46,228 bases of DNA from DASSUC01 sp035649895 (GCA_035649895.1 DASRIS010000127.1:1-46228); one strand, 5' to 3'. Positions 16,998 through 24,314 are shown, counted from the stretch's first letter. Translations and numbers: made by a program. Notes: generated from the sequence alone by a model not told the origin.

Positions 16998-17828
16998 TCA
17001 CCAGTTGTAGCCGTTGGCGTAGGACACGCTCGCCAGGATCGCCTGCCCGGCGGTGTTCGGGTGGAAGTAGTCCCAGCCGGACACCTGGGACAGGACGAAC
17101 GGGTAGTTGAACACTGCGTTGTTGTCGAACCGGCAGTTCGTGCCGTAGGCCACGCAGGCCTGGGCCATCTGGGCGTTGAAGTCGGCCACGCGCTGGCGTA
17201 CCCGGTTGCGCCGGTCGATGTCGGCCTGTGCGAAGGAGTTGGGGTTGGCCAGCAGCGACTGGCAGATGCCGAACAGGGACCAGGTGCTGACGGCGGAGAA
17301 GCTGACCCGGCCCACCTCCCAGAGGCGGTGGACGTTCGGGATGCTCACCACGAGGATGCGGGCGTTGGGCAGGCCGCTCTTGAGGGTGGCCAGGGCGGTG
17401 TCGAAGTGCGCCCGGAACGTGCTGACCGGGGTCATCCCCGCCTCGGTGCTGGTGCACGCGTCGTTGGCGCCGATGAGGATGGTGACGTACTCGGCGTTGC
17501 GGCCGACCACGCCCTGGGCCTGGCCGGGCATGTCGTCGACCCGGGCGCCGGACTGGCCGTGGTTGTAGCTGCGCCCCTGGATCAGCGGGTTGACCCGCAG
17601 GATGCGCGAGTAGTGGGTGTTGACGGAGGAGTAGTCGCCGGTGCTGTACGACCGCGAGGGGCAGTCGACGAACCACCCGCAGGCGTTGAACGCGCGGGTG
17701 ATGGAGTCGCCCATGCTCGCGATGGAGCTGGGCGGCGGGCCAGCATCGGCGGCGGCCGGCGGGGGTGCCACCAGGACGATCCCGAGAAGCGCGGCGAGCG
17801 GTACGAGACTGCGGCGGATCAATCTCAT
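16998..17828 (-). CDS. Secreted SGNH/GDSL hydrolase
   Basis: A 276-residue exported esterase-like protein. Residues 1-27 are a signal peptide (RRSLVPLAALLGIVLVAPPP, cleavage near AAADA). The SGNH blocks are visible: MGDSIT (nucleophile Ser), the NHGQSGARVDD segment with block II Gly, IGANDAC (block III Asn) and the C-terminal FHPNTAG with the catalytic His. Six cysteines may form disulphides. The likely activity is esterase or lipase on an extracellular ester, with the substrate unknown. GGAGG lies shortly before the ATG. The promoter region has a CRP-like site and a perfect inverted repeat. Confidence 0.92.
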   Translation of the reverse strand: MRLIRRSLVPLAALLGIVLVAPPPAAADAGPPPSSIASMGDSITRAFNACGWFVDCPSRSYSTGDYSSVNTHYSRILRVNPLIQGRSYNHGQSGARVDDMPGQAQGVVGRNAEYVTILIGANDACTSTEAGMTPVSTFRAHFDTALATLKSGLPNARILVVSIPNVHRLWEVGRVSFSAVSTWSLFGICQSLLANPNSFAQADIDRRNRVRQRVADFNAQMAQACVAYGTNCRFDNNAVFNYPFVLSQVSGWDYFHPNTAGQAILASVSYANGYNW

Positions 17829-17848
17829 AGGTGCCTCCGTGCGGTGGG

Positions 17849-17870
17849 CTCCGCGGTTGTTACCGCGGAG
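17849..17870. promoter_or_regulatory. Perfect 9-4-9 inverted repeat in the SGNH leader
   Basis: CTCCGCGGT-TGTT-ACCGCGGAG lies 21 bases before the SGNH start codon. It could be an operator or a leader hairpin close to the ribosome site. Confidence 0.55.
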
Positions 17871-17900
17871 TAGGGGGCTGTGTTCGCAGGGTAAGGGTCA

Positions 17901-17916
17901 CGTGAACTAGGTCACA
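17901..17916. promoter_or_regulatory. CRP-like binding site upstream of the SGNH hydrolase
   Basis: CGTGA-N6-TCACA matches the CRP consensus TGTGA-N6-TCACA (read on the minus strand, TGTGA-N6-TCACG). It lies about 75 bases before the start codon, a usual place for activation. Control by a Crp/Cmr-type regulator is inference. Confidence 0.45.
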
Positions 17917-18189
17917 ACGCCCACCCGGCGTGTCGCAGTCGAAAGCGACTAAAATCCGCGCCTTCTGCGGTTCGCCCCAAGAATTGACTTACGTCACTCT
18001 AGTTCGGTCCAGCCAGACCCCTGACCGCAGACATGGACGGATGGCGGCCGGGGCGTGCCGATCCGCCGTACGGACGCTCGGAAAGTCCGCCATCCGCCAC
18101 GTTTGGCGCAGCTCCGGCCGGGTACGGGGGTCTCAGCCTGATCCGGGCGGCCGGCTGGCCTCCTCCCCGGGCCGGCCCGCCAAGAGGGA

Positions 18190-18222
18190 AAGGGCACCCC
18201 ACAATGGCTGTGGGGTGCCCTT
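18190..18222. terminator. Perfect 14-base stem terminator after the SRPBCC gene
   Basis: AAGGGCACCCCACA (18190-18203), loop ATGGC, and the exact complement at 18209-18222. T-rich sequence follows on both strands. It lies 67 bases beyond the SRPBCC stop. The T-rich plus-strand side also carries an imperfect 21-base direct repeat (18221-18262). Confidence 0.8.
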
Positions 18223-18288
18223 GCTTCTATGTGCCTCTTCGTTGCTTTCTACGTGCCTTTCCTTGTGTGGCTGGTGTCGCCAGTCCGG

Positions 18289-18750
18289 TCAGGGCATGGG
18301 TCGCTGCACGTCTCCGCGCCAGCCACCGGTCTCCTGACCACGGTCCTCAATGAACTCCTTGAACCGTTCCAGGTCGCCCTTGACCCGGCGGCGCAGCACG
18401 CCCAGGGCGTCCCCGGTCTTCTCCACGACGCCCTCCGGCTCAACCTGCATCTGCGTGGTGACCCGGCTGTGGCTCTCGTCCAGCCGGTGGAACGTCACCA
18501 CCCCGGCGTGCTGCGGCCCGTCGACCGACTTCCACGCCACCCGCTCGTCCGGGTGCTGCTCGGTGATCTCCGCGTCGAACTCCCGCCGTACGCCGCCGAC
18601 CTCGACGACCCAGTGGGTACGGGTGTCCGACAGCTGCCGGATCTCCTCGACACCCTCCATGAACCTGGGAAACTCCTCGAACTGCGTCCATTGGTTGTAC
18701 GCGGTGCGTACCGGCACCGCCACCTCGATCGACTCGGTCACCGAGCTCAT
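18289..18750 (-). CDS. SRPBCC family (cyclase/dehydrase-like) protein
   Basis: A 153-residue START/Bet v1-fold protein of the type often called polyketide cyclase/dehydrase. The N-terminus TESIEVAVPVRTAYNQWTQF and the FEEFPRFMEGVEEIRQL segment are hallmarks; GVVTFHRLDESHSRVTTQM is the central beta-sheet. The C-terminal helix (RRVKGDLERFKEFIEDRG) closes the cavity. In actinobacteria such proteins sit in general-stress loci, which fits DUF2795 and Hsp20 next door. The ligand is unknown. It is probably transcribed with DUF2795 from a SigB/F-like promoter. Confidence 0.9.
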   Translation of the reverse strand: MSSVTESIEVAVPVRTAYNQWTQFEEFPRFMEGVEEIRQLSDTRTHWVVEVGGVRREFDAEITEQHPDERVAWKSVDGPQHAGVVTFHRLDESHSRVTTQMQVEPEGVVEKTGDALGVLRRRVKGDLERFKEFIEDRGQETGGWRGDVQRPMP

Positions 18751-18779
18751 CTGCGCGTCCCTCCCGTCGCTGTCCGGCC

Positions 18780-18813
18780 TCTCTAAAGGTCTGTCGTCTC
18801 TAAAGGTCTGTCG
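18780..18813. repeat. Perfect 17-base tandem direct repeat
   Basis: TCTCTAAAGGTCTGTCG occurs twice without a gap (18780-18796, 18797-18813) in the 75-base spacer between DUF2795 and SRPBCC. It may be slippage or a paired binding site. Confidence 0.85.
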
Positions 18814-18825
18814 TTGCTGGTTGCG

Positions 18826-19236
18826 TCACCACCGTTGTTCCTCGTTGGCGTGGCCGAGGGCGGCCCAGACCTGGGCGACCGTCTGGTACTCGCGGCCGTC
18901 CGGCAGCCGGTCCAGCTCCGCCAGCACGTCGTCGGGGGCGCCGAAGTCGGCCGCCGCCCGGCGCAGTGTCTCCCGGTCACCGGGCAGGGCCGACATCGGC
19001 AGGTACCGGCCGAACCTGCTGCGCTGCTCGACCTCGTCGGCGGTGAGCGGGGCGGGTGCCCCACCACGCCGCCCGGCGGTGACCGCGGTCGGCTCGGGCT
19101 GGTCCTCGCCGGCCGGCTCAGGCTCGTGCCACTCCTGTGCCCTCGCTCCGGCCCCGGCACCCTGTACGTGTCCCTGAACCTCCTGAGCCATCACCTCGTC
19201 CAGGCGCGGCCCGTGCTTGCTGCTTCCACGCTCCAT
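18826..19236 (-). CDS. DUF2795 domain-containing protein
   Basis: A 136-residue protein. Residues about 65-130 form the DUF2795 domain: SRFGRYLPMSALPGDRETL, then APDDVLAELDRLPDGREYQT and VAQVWAALG. The first 60 residues are low-complexity and charged, with MERGSSKHGPRLDEVMAQEV at the start as in related stress proteins. The function is unknown. A SigB/F-like promoter lies immediately upstream and the SRPBCC gene follows, so the pair is probably a general-stress operon. Confidence 0.86.
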   Translation of the reverse strand: MERGSSKHGPRLDEVMAQEVQGHVQGAGAGARAQEWHEPEPAGEDQPEPTAVTAGRRGGAPAPLTADEVEQRSRFGRYLPMSALPGDRETLRRAAADFGAPDDVLAELDRLPDGREYQTVAQVWAALGHANEEQRW

Positions 19237-19246
19237 GACCGGTGGC

Positions 19247-19272
19247 CTACCCGGCCAGCTGGGGGGACAAAC
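19247..19272 (-). promoter_or_regulatory. SigB/F-type promoter of DUF2795-SRPBCC
   Basis: On the minus strand, GTTT (19272-19269), 16 bases, then GGGTAG (19252-19247), ending 10 bases before the DUF2795 start codon. This matches the actinobacterial SigB/SigF consensus GTTT-N14-16-GGGTAY except for the last base. Confidence 0.6.
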
Positions 19273-19394
19273 CGCCCAGTACGGCGATGCGGCAAGCTCA
19301 TCGAGCAGGACTCTCGCGTGGCCAGCAGAAGGACCTCACCGTCAGGAAGGAGATCCTCTGTCAACGCGCATGCGGCTGAGGCGGGTGGCGTAGA

Positions 19395-19433
19395 AGAGTG
19401 CCCGGTGACCGGTCCCGAGCCGCCGGGCACTCT
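19395..19433 (-). terminator. Terminator after the Hsp20 gene
   Basis: An 11-base perfect stem, AGAGTGCCCGG (19395-19405) with CCGGGCACTCT (19423-19433), begins 13 bases beyond the Hsp20 stop. Confidence 0.7.
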
Positions 19434-19445
19434 CTCTCGAACGGG

Positions 19446-20378
19446 TCAGGGGCTCGCCGGGCGCGGCGGTTCGGGCCAGCTCGCCTCGCCCTCGCCGGTC
19501 GCGGTCTCGCCCATCCCGGTCGCGGTCTCGCCCGGTGCGGTGGCCACCCCGCCGCCGGGGCCCTCGTCCGGGCGGTCGGTGGTCTCCACCAGCGTCGTCT
19601 CCGGCCAGCTCGGCTCGCCCTGCTGCGCCGCGACCGGCGGCACGGCGGTCTGCGCGTCGGTCTCGTCCTCGGTCGGGGTCGCATCCTGAGCCGTGCCTGG
19701 GCCGCCGACCCCACCGGCCTGGTCGCCCACGACCGCGCCCTCGCCCGCGGTCGCGTCCGGGCTCGCCGCACCGGCGGTGGAGACGCCAGCACCACCCACA
19801 TCCCCTGCCGAGCCGGCACTGCCCGCGGGGCTCGTATCACCGGCCAGGCTCGCGCCGCCGGCCACACCGGTGCCGGTAGCCAAGCTCGGCCCACCCGACT
19901 GGGCCGGGCCACCGGACTCGGCTGGACCACCGGTGCGGCCCACTGAGATGGAGCGCCGCCGGGACCGGGTCGAGCGGGGCAGCCGTACGGTCAGCAGTCC
20001 GTGGTCCATGGTCGCGTCCACCCCGTCCGGGTCGACGTCGCCGGGGACGACCAGCCGGTAGTTGAACCCGCGCCGGGTACGCTGCGCCGCCTCGCCCTCC
20101 TCCTCGTCCTCGGCGGCCGCAGCCCGGATGCACAGCTCGCGGTCGTCGAGCTCGACCAGCACCTCCTCCGGCGCCACCCCGGGCAGGCGGGCGGTGACGG
20201 TCCAGCCGTCCTCGCTCTGCTCCAGGTCGACGTCGCCGAACCAGCCCCGCTCGCCGTAGAGCCCGCCCAGCACGCTGCCGACCATCCGGTTCAGCTCGGA
20301 CCGGAGCGCCGACAGCTCACCGACCGGGTCCCAGCCGGAGCGGCCGTACGGGGACGGCCGCCGTACTGGATAACCCAT
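19446..20378 (-). CDS. Hsp20-family small heat shock protein with a long disordered tail
   Basis: A 310-residue protein. Residues about 48-140 form the alpha-crystallin domain (FGDVDLEQSEDGWTVTARLP, EEVLVELDDRELCI, GFNYRLVVPGDVDPDG, MDHGLLTVRLP), which in this family holds unfolded client proteins. Residues about 150-310 are low-complexity, rich in Gly, Ala, Ser, Thr, Pro and Glu, with repeats such as GGPAESGGPAQSGGPS. Typical family members are 140-160 residues, so this tail doubles the size. The start is ATG 20378 because AGGAGGT lies five bases upstream; an in-frame start at 20441 lacks this. It is 83 bases from the YihY gene and could share its transcript. Confidence 0.88.
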   Translation of the reverse strand: MGYPVRRPSPYGRSGWDPVGELSALRSELNRMVGSVLGGLYGERGWFGDVDLEQSEDGWTVTARLPGVAPEEVLVELDDRELCIRAAAAEDEEEGEAAQRTRRGFNYRLVVPGDVDPDGVDATMDHGLLTVRLPRSTRSRRRSISVGRTGGPAESGGPAQSGGPSLATGTGVAGGASLAGDTSPAGSAGSAGDVGGAGVSTAGAASPDATAGEGAVVGDQAGGVGGPGTAQDATPTEDETDAQTAVPPVAAQQGEPSWPETTLVETTDRPDEGPGGGVATAPGETATGMGETATGEGEASWPEPPRPASP

Positions 20379-20461
20379 CACGCACCTCCTAGACCTGTTG
20401 CGTCCTTGTTCGTTCGGACGTCCGCTGGCGCGATGGGGCAACCGGATGGCCGGCGTCGCAG

Positions 20462-21616
20462 CTACCCGTCGCGAGCCGGCTCGCGCGCGGTCGGCCGGTC
20501 CTTCGCGGCCGGACCCGACGGCTCAGGGCCTTCCCGTCCGTCGTCCTGGTCTGCCGACGCAGCGAGGGCCGCCGCGGTGCGCTGCCGGTCCTCCTCTGAC
20601 GCGTCCGGCCGCAGGGCGGCCTGCTCGTCCGCCGGCTGCCGGGGCGGCAGCACCGGGCCGGTCTTGACGGGCTGCCCGACCTGAAGCTGCCGCCCGCGCT
20701 CCACCTCGGCGTTGATCTCGACGCCCAGCATCACCGCGCAGTTGCCCAGGTACATCCAGACCAGGAAGATGATCACCGCGCCGAGGCTGCCGTACGTGAC
20801 GTCGTACGAGCCGAAGTTGGCCACGTAGACGCCGAACCCGGCCGACATCACGACCCAGACCAGCAGCGCGACCGTCCCGCCGGGGGTGAGCCAGCGGAAG
20901 CGCGGCTGCTCCACGTTGGGCGCGATCCAGAACAGCAGCGACAGCAGCAGCGACGCGATGACCAGGAGCACCGGCCACTTGCCGATCTCGAAGGCGCGCA
21001 GCGGCAGCTCGCCGAGGCGCAGTGCCTCGCCTACCGCCTCGGCCACCGGGCCGCTGATCACCAGGGCGCCGGCCAGGATCGCCAGCAGCAGCAGGGAGGC
21101 AGCGGTCATCGCCAGCTGCAACGGGCGCAGCACGTACCACCTGCGCCCCTCCTGCACCTCGTAGATCGCGTTAGAGGCGCGGGTGAACCCGCCGACGTAC
21201 CCGGAGGCGGACCAGAGCGCGCCGATGACGCCGAAGCTGAACAGGACCTTTGCCGAGGCACGGGCGCCGGCCACCTCCTCGATCGGCTTCTCCAGACTTT
21301 CGGCGGACTCGGGCGGCAGCACGTCGCGGAGGATGCCGACCAGCGTGTCGGTGGCCTCGTCGCTGCCGCCGACCAGCCCGACGAGAGCGATGACCACGAC
21401 GGCCGACGGGAAGAGCGCGAGCACGCCGTAGTAGGTGAGCGAGGCGGCCCAGTCGGTGCAGTTGTCGTCGATGAAGCCCTGGACGCTGCGCTTGAGCACA
21501 CCCCACCAGGTGGACCAGCGCAGCTGGCTCAGCCGGCTCGGCTTGGCCCGGTCGTCGGGAGGGAGCAGCGGCTCCACAGTGGACACGCCGTTGTCCTGGT
21601 CGGTTCCCGCGGCCAT
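20462..21616 (-). CDS. YihY/BrkB family inner-membrane protein
   Basis: A 384-residue membrane protein of the YihY (formerly ribonuclease BN-like) family, whose transport role is not settled. Characteristic segments are the N-terminal amphipathic DNCTDWAASLTYYGVLALFP, the central LFSFGVIGALWSASGYVGGF, and FGSYDVTYGSLGAVIIFLVW near the C-terminal helices. Six hydrophobic helices are visible. The last 60 residues are hydrophilic and acidic. A SigB/F-like promoter ends nine bases before the ATG, so the message is almost leaderless or starts at GTG 21586. It may lead an operon with Hsp20. Confidence 0.93.
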   Translation of the reverse strand: MAAGTDQDNGVSTVEPLLPPDDRAKPSRLSQLRWSTWWGVLKRSVQGFIDDNCTDWAASLTYYGVLALFPSAVVVIALVGLVGGSDEATDTLVGILRDVLPPESAESLEKPIEEVAGARASAKVLFSFGVIGALWSASGYVGGFTRASNAIYEVQEGRRWYVLRPLQLAMTAASLLLLAILAGALVISGPVAEAVGEALRLGELPLRAFEIGKWPVLLVIASLLLSLLFWIAPNVEQPRFRWLTPGGTVALLVWVVMSAGFGVYVANFGSYDVTYGSLGAVIIFLVWMYLGNCAVMLGVEINAEVERGRQLQVGQPVKTGPVLPPRQPADEQAALRPDASEEDRQRTAAALAASADQDDGREGPEPSGPAAKDRPTAREPARDG

Positions 21617-21625
21617 GGCAGCCGC

Positions 21626-21651
21626 GTACCCGTCCCGGACGGATGGGAAAC
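21626..21651 (-). promoter_or_regulatory. SigB/F-type promoter of the YihY gene
   Basis: On the minus strand, GTTT (21651-21648), 16 bases, GGGTAC (21631-21626). This is an exact match to GTTT-N16-GGGTAY, directly before the gene. Confidence 0.65.
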
Positions 21652-21670
21652 GTGGGCCGGGGCCGGGCAG

Positions 21671-21694
21671 GTTTGGTGATCTTCGTAGGGGTTA
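21671..21694 (+). promoter_or_regulatory. Possible SigB/F-type promoter facing DUF6158
   Basis: GTTT (21671-21674), 14 bases, GGGTTA (21689-21694). It differs from consensus at one -10 base and lies 40 bases before the DUF6158 start. Together with the YihY site it would form a divergent stress promoter. Confidence 0.35.
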
Positions 21695-21733
21695 CTCAGT
21701 ATGACCATCCGCCGATGCGACGGGAGGGCAGCG

Positions 21734-22030
21734 ATGACCAGTGGAGCGGACCAGGCGGCGGGCTGGCCGGGTGCCGGCGGGGCCGAGCCGCTCGGCGTGC
21801 CACCGGCCGAGCTCAGCGACGAGAACCTGCTGCGGGAGGTCGAGAGCCTGCACCGCACCCGCACCGACGCGCTGCGGCACGGGCCGGAGCCGGCGCTCGC
21901 GCAGCACGACCGGCGCACGGCCGAGCTGGAGGCGGAGTACCTGCGCCGCTTCCCGGACCGCGAGGTGACCCGGGGGGCCGGGGCCGGCGAGGCGGAGTCG
22001 CCCCGCGGCTACGCCGGCATAGACGGATAG
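21734..22030 (+). CDS. DUF6158 family small protein
   Basis: A 98-residue protein. PLGVPPAELSDENLLREVES followed by LHRTRTDALRHGPEPALAQH and ELEAEYLRRFPDRE is the helical core of the DUF6158 family seen in many actinobacteria. ATG 21734 is chosen because GGGAGGG precedes it by six bases; the open frame starts 33 bases earlier without a ribosome site. The function is unknown. It is divergent from YihY. Its stop codon is inside a short tandem array. Confidence 0.8.
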   Translation: MTSGADQAAGWPGAGGAEPLGVPPAELSDENLLREVESLHRTRTDALRHGPEPALAQHDRRTAELEAEYLRRFPDREVTRGAGAGEAESPRGYAGIDG

Positions 22031-22109
22031 CCGGCGGCCCGGCACGGACGGGTAGCCGGCGGGCCGGCGGACGGGTAGCCGGCGGGCCGGCACGGACGGG
22101 TAGCCGCGG
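22022..22109. repeat. Tandem array of 23-25-base units between convergent genes
   Basis: Four units beginning GACGGGTAGCCGGCGGGCC (first unit slightly diverged, last unit partial) start at 22022, 22047, 22070 and 22095. Each full unit contains a GCCGGC...GCCGGC palindrome. The array spans the stop codons of DUF6158 and of the monooxygenase gene. It could act as a bidirectional transcription barrier or be a simple expanding repeat. Confidence 0.8.
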
Positions 22110-22415
22110 TCAGGCGGCGGTCGCCACGAACCGGCCCAGTGCCGTCTCCCGCCGGTAGAGGTAGGCCCGGTGGTCGCTGCGGGCCGCGTACTCCTCGCCC
22201 CACGTGCGCAGGAAGATGTCGTACGCGTCGGCGGAGGTCCACCGGTCGACGACCAGGTACCGCCCGGGCTGCGACTGGTCGCGCAGCAGCTCGGTGCCGA
22301 GGTAGCCCGGCGCGTCGACGAAGAGCCGGGCCCAGTCGCCGGCCGGCCCGTACACGGTCTCGAACTCGGCGACGTGGTCGGCATCCACCTCGTACTCGAA
22401 GACCGCGACGAACAT
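22110..22415 (-). CDS. Antibiotic biosynthesis monooxygenase (ABM) domain protein
   Basis: A 101-residue ferredoxin-like-fold protein. MFVAVFEYEVDADHVAEFET opens the ABM domain, and GTELLRDQSQPGRYLVVDRW is the typical central strand pair. The family includes small heme-degrading and cofactor-free monooxygenases and many proteins of unknown role. Nothing nearby suggests a biosynthetic cluster. It is convergent with DUF6158 and divergent from the small membrane protein gene at 22658. Confidence 0.85.
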   Translation of the reverse strand: MFVAVFEYEVDADHVAEFETVYGPAGDWARLFVDAPGYLGTELLRDQSQPGRYLVVDRWTSADAYDIFLRTWGEEYAARSDHRAYLYRRETALGRFVATAA

Positions 22416-22581
22416 GGCGTCATGGTGACAGAACAGGGCGGTCCCGGGAACATCCCGCGGGCCAGGCGGAAGCGGAGCCTGGCACGGAATGACGCCTACC
22501 GCGGCACCGCGTAGCCCCTACCCGTCACAACGACACAGGTTGCCTCATCCGGTCGGCGGCCCCGACCAGGACAAACGGGTA

Positions 22582-22587
22582 TTGACA
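22582..22587 (+). promoter_or_regulatory. Possible -35 box of the small membrane protein gene
   Basis: TTGACA matches the housekeeping -35 consensus. No good -10 lies at 17-18 bases (CAGGGT at 22604-22609 is the nearest), so this is tentative. Confidence 0.3.
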
Positions 22588-22657
22588 GGGATTCCGGTAG
22601 GGGCAGGGTGATGTAGGTAACTCCCTCCATCCCCTCGAACGGGAGGCCCGACGGATC

Positions 22658-22942
22658 ATGAACTTCGTCATCGCCGTTGTCATCGGCGTGGTCGTCGGCG
22701 CAATCGGCTACTTCGTCATCCGGGAGAAGGACCGCAACGCGATCTGGCTGGCGCCGCTGCTCGGCGTCGTCGGGGCAGTGCTGGCCTCCATCGTCGCCTC
22801 GGTCGTCGGCGACCCCGGGTACGGCTTCAAGGAGGCCACCCTCCAGGTGGTGCTCGCGGTAGCGGCCGTCGGCGCGCTCGCGTTCCTCGCGACGCGGCGC
22901 GGCGCCGGGCAGCACTCACAGCCGACCGGCACCGGCCAGTAA
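22658..22942 (+). CDS. Small GlsB/YeaQ-like membrane protein
   Basis: A 94-residue protein with three hydrophobic segments: residues 2-21 (NFVIAVVIGVVVGAIGYFVI), 30-50 (LAPLLGVVGAVLASIVASVV) and 61-80 (LQVVLAVAAVGALAFLA). The Gly-rich pattern resembles the transglycosylase-associated / GlsB-YeaQ group of stress-induced membrane proteins. GGGAGG precedes the ATG. A strong hairpin terminator follows. It is probably an envelope stress protein; no activity can be assigned. Confidence 0.7.
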   Translation: MNFVIAVVIGVVVGAIGYFVIREKDRNAIWLAPLLGVVGAVLASIVASVVGDPGYGFKEATLQVVLAVAAVGALAFLATRRGAGQHSQPTGTGQ

Positions 22943-22959
22943 CGCCCCACCGCACCAAC

Positions 22960-22993
22960 GTGGCCGCCGCAGCTTCCCGGCTGCGGCGGCCAC
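22960..22993 (+). terminator. Terminator after the small membrane protein gene
   Basis: A perfect 13-base stem (GTGGCCGCCGCAG with CTGCGGCGGCCAC) and an 8-base loop, starting 17 bases after the stop. Confidence 0.75.
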
Positions 22994-23080
22994 ACGTATG
23001 AGTGAAACCGGTTCCGCTGGGCATCTACGCCAGCGACGCTGCAGCCCGCACCGGGCCGGCGAGGTGACGTGGAGGCTGCG

Positions 23081-23302
23081 ATGAGGCTCGACGACGACGA
23101 CATGCGTACCACCGGCTCCGGCGGCTGGGGCGAAGGCCCGGCCGACAGCGGCGCCGACCCGACGGAGCAGGACGGCGGGGCCGACGGCGGGGCGGCCGGC
23201 GTCGGCGACCCGGCCCGGGAGGGGCCGGCCGACAGCGGTGCCGACCCGTTGGAGCAGGATGGCGGCGCCGACAGCGGTGCCGGCCTCGACGAACCCAGGT
23301 AG
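23081..23302 (+). CDS. Small Gly/Ala/Asp repeat peptide, candidate RiPP precursor
   Basis: A 73-residue acidic peptide starting MRLDDDDMRTTGSGG. It carries two near-identical blocks, GPADSGADPTEQDGGAD and GPADSGADPLEQDGGAD, separated by 13 residues. GGAGG lies five bases before ATG 23081, so translation is well supported. The short charged N-terminal segment followed by repeated Asp/Gly/Ala cores looks like a leader plus multicore RiPP precursor. The next gene encodes a JmjC/cupin-4-type protein, the family that hydroxylates protein side chains. I recall similar small GADGGAD-type peptides beside cupin genes in other actinobacteria, but cannot verify this here. A non-RiPP acidic peptide is the alternative. 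Confidence 0.6.
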   Translation: MRLDDDDMRTTGSGGWGEGPADSGADPTEQDGGADGGAAGVGDPAREGPADSGADPLEQDGGADSGAGLDEPR

Positions 23303-23390
23303 GCCGGTGCACCCCGGCCCGCGGCCGGGCGGCGAGGCCGCCGGCGGAGACCGGCGTCATGGCGGCGAATGTCCGGCGCTGCGCCGGTGC

Positions 23391-24314
23391 GTGGCCGTGG
23401 CGCCGGACGCGTTCGCCCGCGAGCACTACGGCCGGGCGCCGCTGCTGTCCCGCGCGGAGGAGCTGGCCGCCGCGGGCGCACCCGCCGGCTTCGCCGACCT
23501 GCTCAGCCCGGACGACGTCGACGAGCTGCTGAGCCGGCGCGGGCTGCGTACGCCGTTCCTGCGCATCGCCAAGGACGGGACGGTGCTGCCGGCCACGGCG
23601 TTCACCGGGTTCGACCCGCTGGAGCGCCAGCCGTGGGGCGCTCACGCCGACGAGGTCGCCACGGCCGCCACCGGCCCATCCACAATGGACGAGGTGCTCG
23701 CCCCCGGCGACGCCCTGTACCTGCCGCGTGGCTGGCTGCACGCCGCGCAGGCGCTCGGCGGTCCGTCCCTGCACCTGACCGTGGGGCTGCGCGGGCTGAC
23801 CCGGTACGCCATTGTGGAGGCGCTCCTCGCCACGGCGTCCGAGGTGCCCGCGCTGCGCGCCGGCCCGCCGCTCGGCGCCGACCTCACCGACCCGGCCCAG
23901 CTGCGCCCCGAGCTGGCGGCGGCGGTGGCGGCACTGCGCGACTGGCTCGACCGCGCGGACCCGCAGGCCGTGGCGGCGGCGCTGCGCCAGCGGGTCTGGA
24001 CGGCGACGCGGCCCGCCCCGATCCGGCCGCTGGCCCAGGCCGCCGCGGCTGAGGCGGTGCACCGGGACACCGTGCTGGCGCCGCGGCGCGGGCTGCGCTG
24101 GCGGCTGGTGCCCGAGGGCCCGGACCGGGTCGCGCTCGAGCTGCCCGACCGCACGCTGAGCCTGCCGGCGTACTGCGCCGAGGCGGTGTGCGCGCTGCTG
24201 GGCGGGCCGGAGGTCCGGGCCGGCGACCTGCCCGGCCTCGACCCGGCAGACCGGCTGGTGCTCGCGCGCCGGCTGCTGCGCGAGGCGGTTGCGGTGCCCG
24301 CGGAGAAGGCCTGA
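23391..24314 (+). CDS. JmjC/cupin-4 family protein missing its HxD segment
   Basis: About 307 residues from GTG 23391; the exact start is uncertain, and an ATG at 23238 would overlap the peptide gene. The N-terminus (RCVAVAPDAFAREHYGRAPL, then LLSPDDVDELLSRRGLRTPF) and the segment APGDALYLPRGWLHAAQALG match cupin-4 proteins, 2-oxoglutarate/Fe(II) protein hydroxylases. In such proteins about 90-100 residues carrying the iron-binding HxD motif lie between the FTG and DPLxxQPW segments. Here FTG (near 23603) is followed at once by FDPLERQPW. The reading frame is kept. The protein thus seems to lack two of three iron ligands and is probably inactive as an oxygenase. Confidence 0.72.
   Translation: MAVAPDAFAREHYGRAPLLSRAEELAAAGAPAGFADLLSPDDVDELLSRRGLRTPFLRIAKDGTVLPATAFTGFDPLERQPWGAHADEVATAATGPSTMDEVLAPGDALYLPRGWLHAAQALGGPSLHLTVGLRGLTRYAIVEALLATASEVPALRAGPPLGADLTDPAQLRPELAAAVAALRDWLDRADPQAVAAALRQRVWTATRPAPIRPLAQAAAAEAVHRDTVLAPRRGLRWRLVPEGPDRVALELPDRTLSLPAYCAEAVCALLGGPEVRAGDLPGLDPADRLVLARRLLREAVAVPAEKA

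Larger units (their letters stand above)
17829..18189. other. Intergenic region between the SGNH gene and the SRPBCC terminator
   Basis: About 360 bases without a supported gene. It contains the SGNH regulatory elements, a TGAC-TTAC-GTCA palindrome near 17986-17997, and GC-rich sequence to 18189 in which I see nothing definite. Confidence 0.5.
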
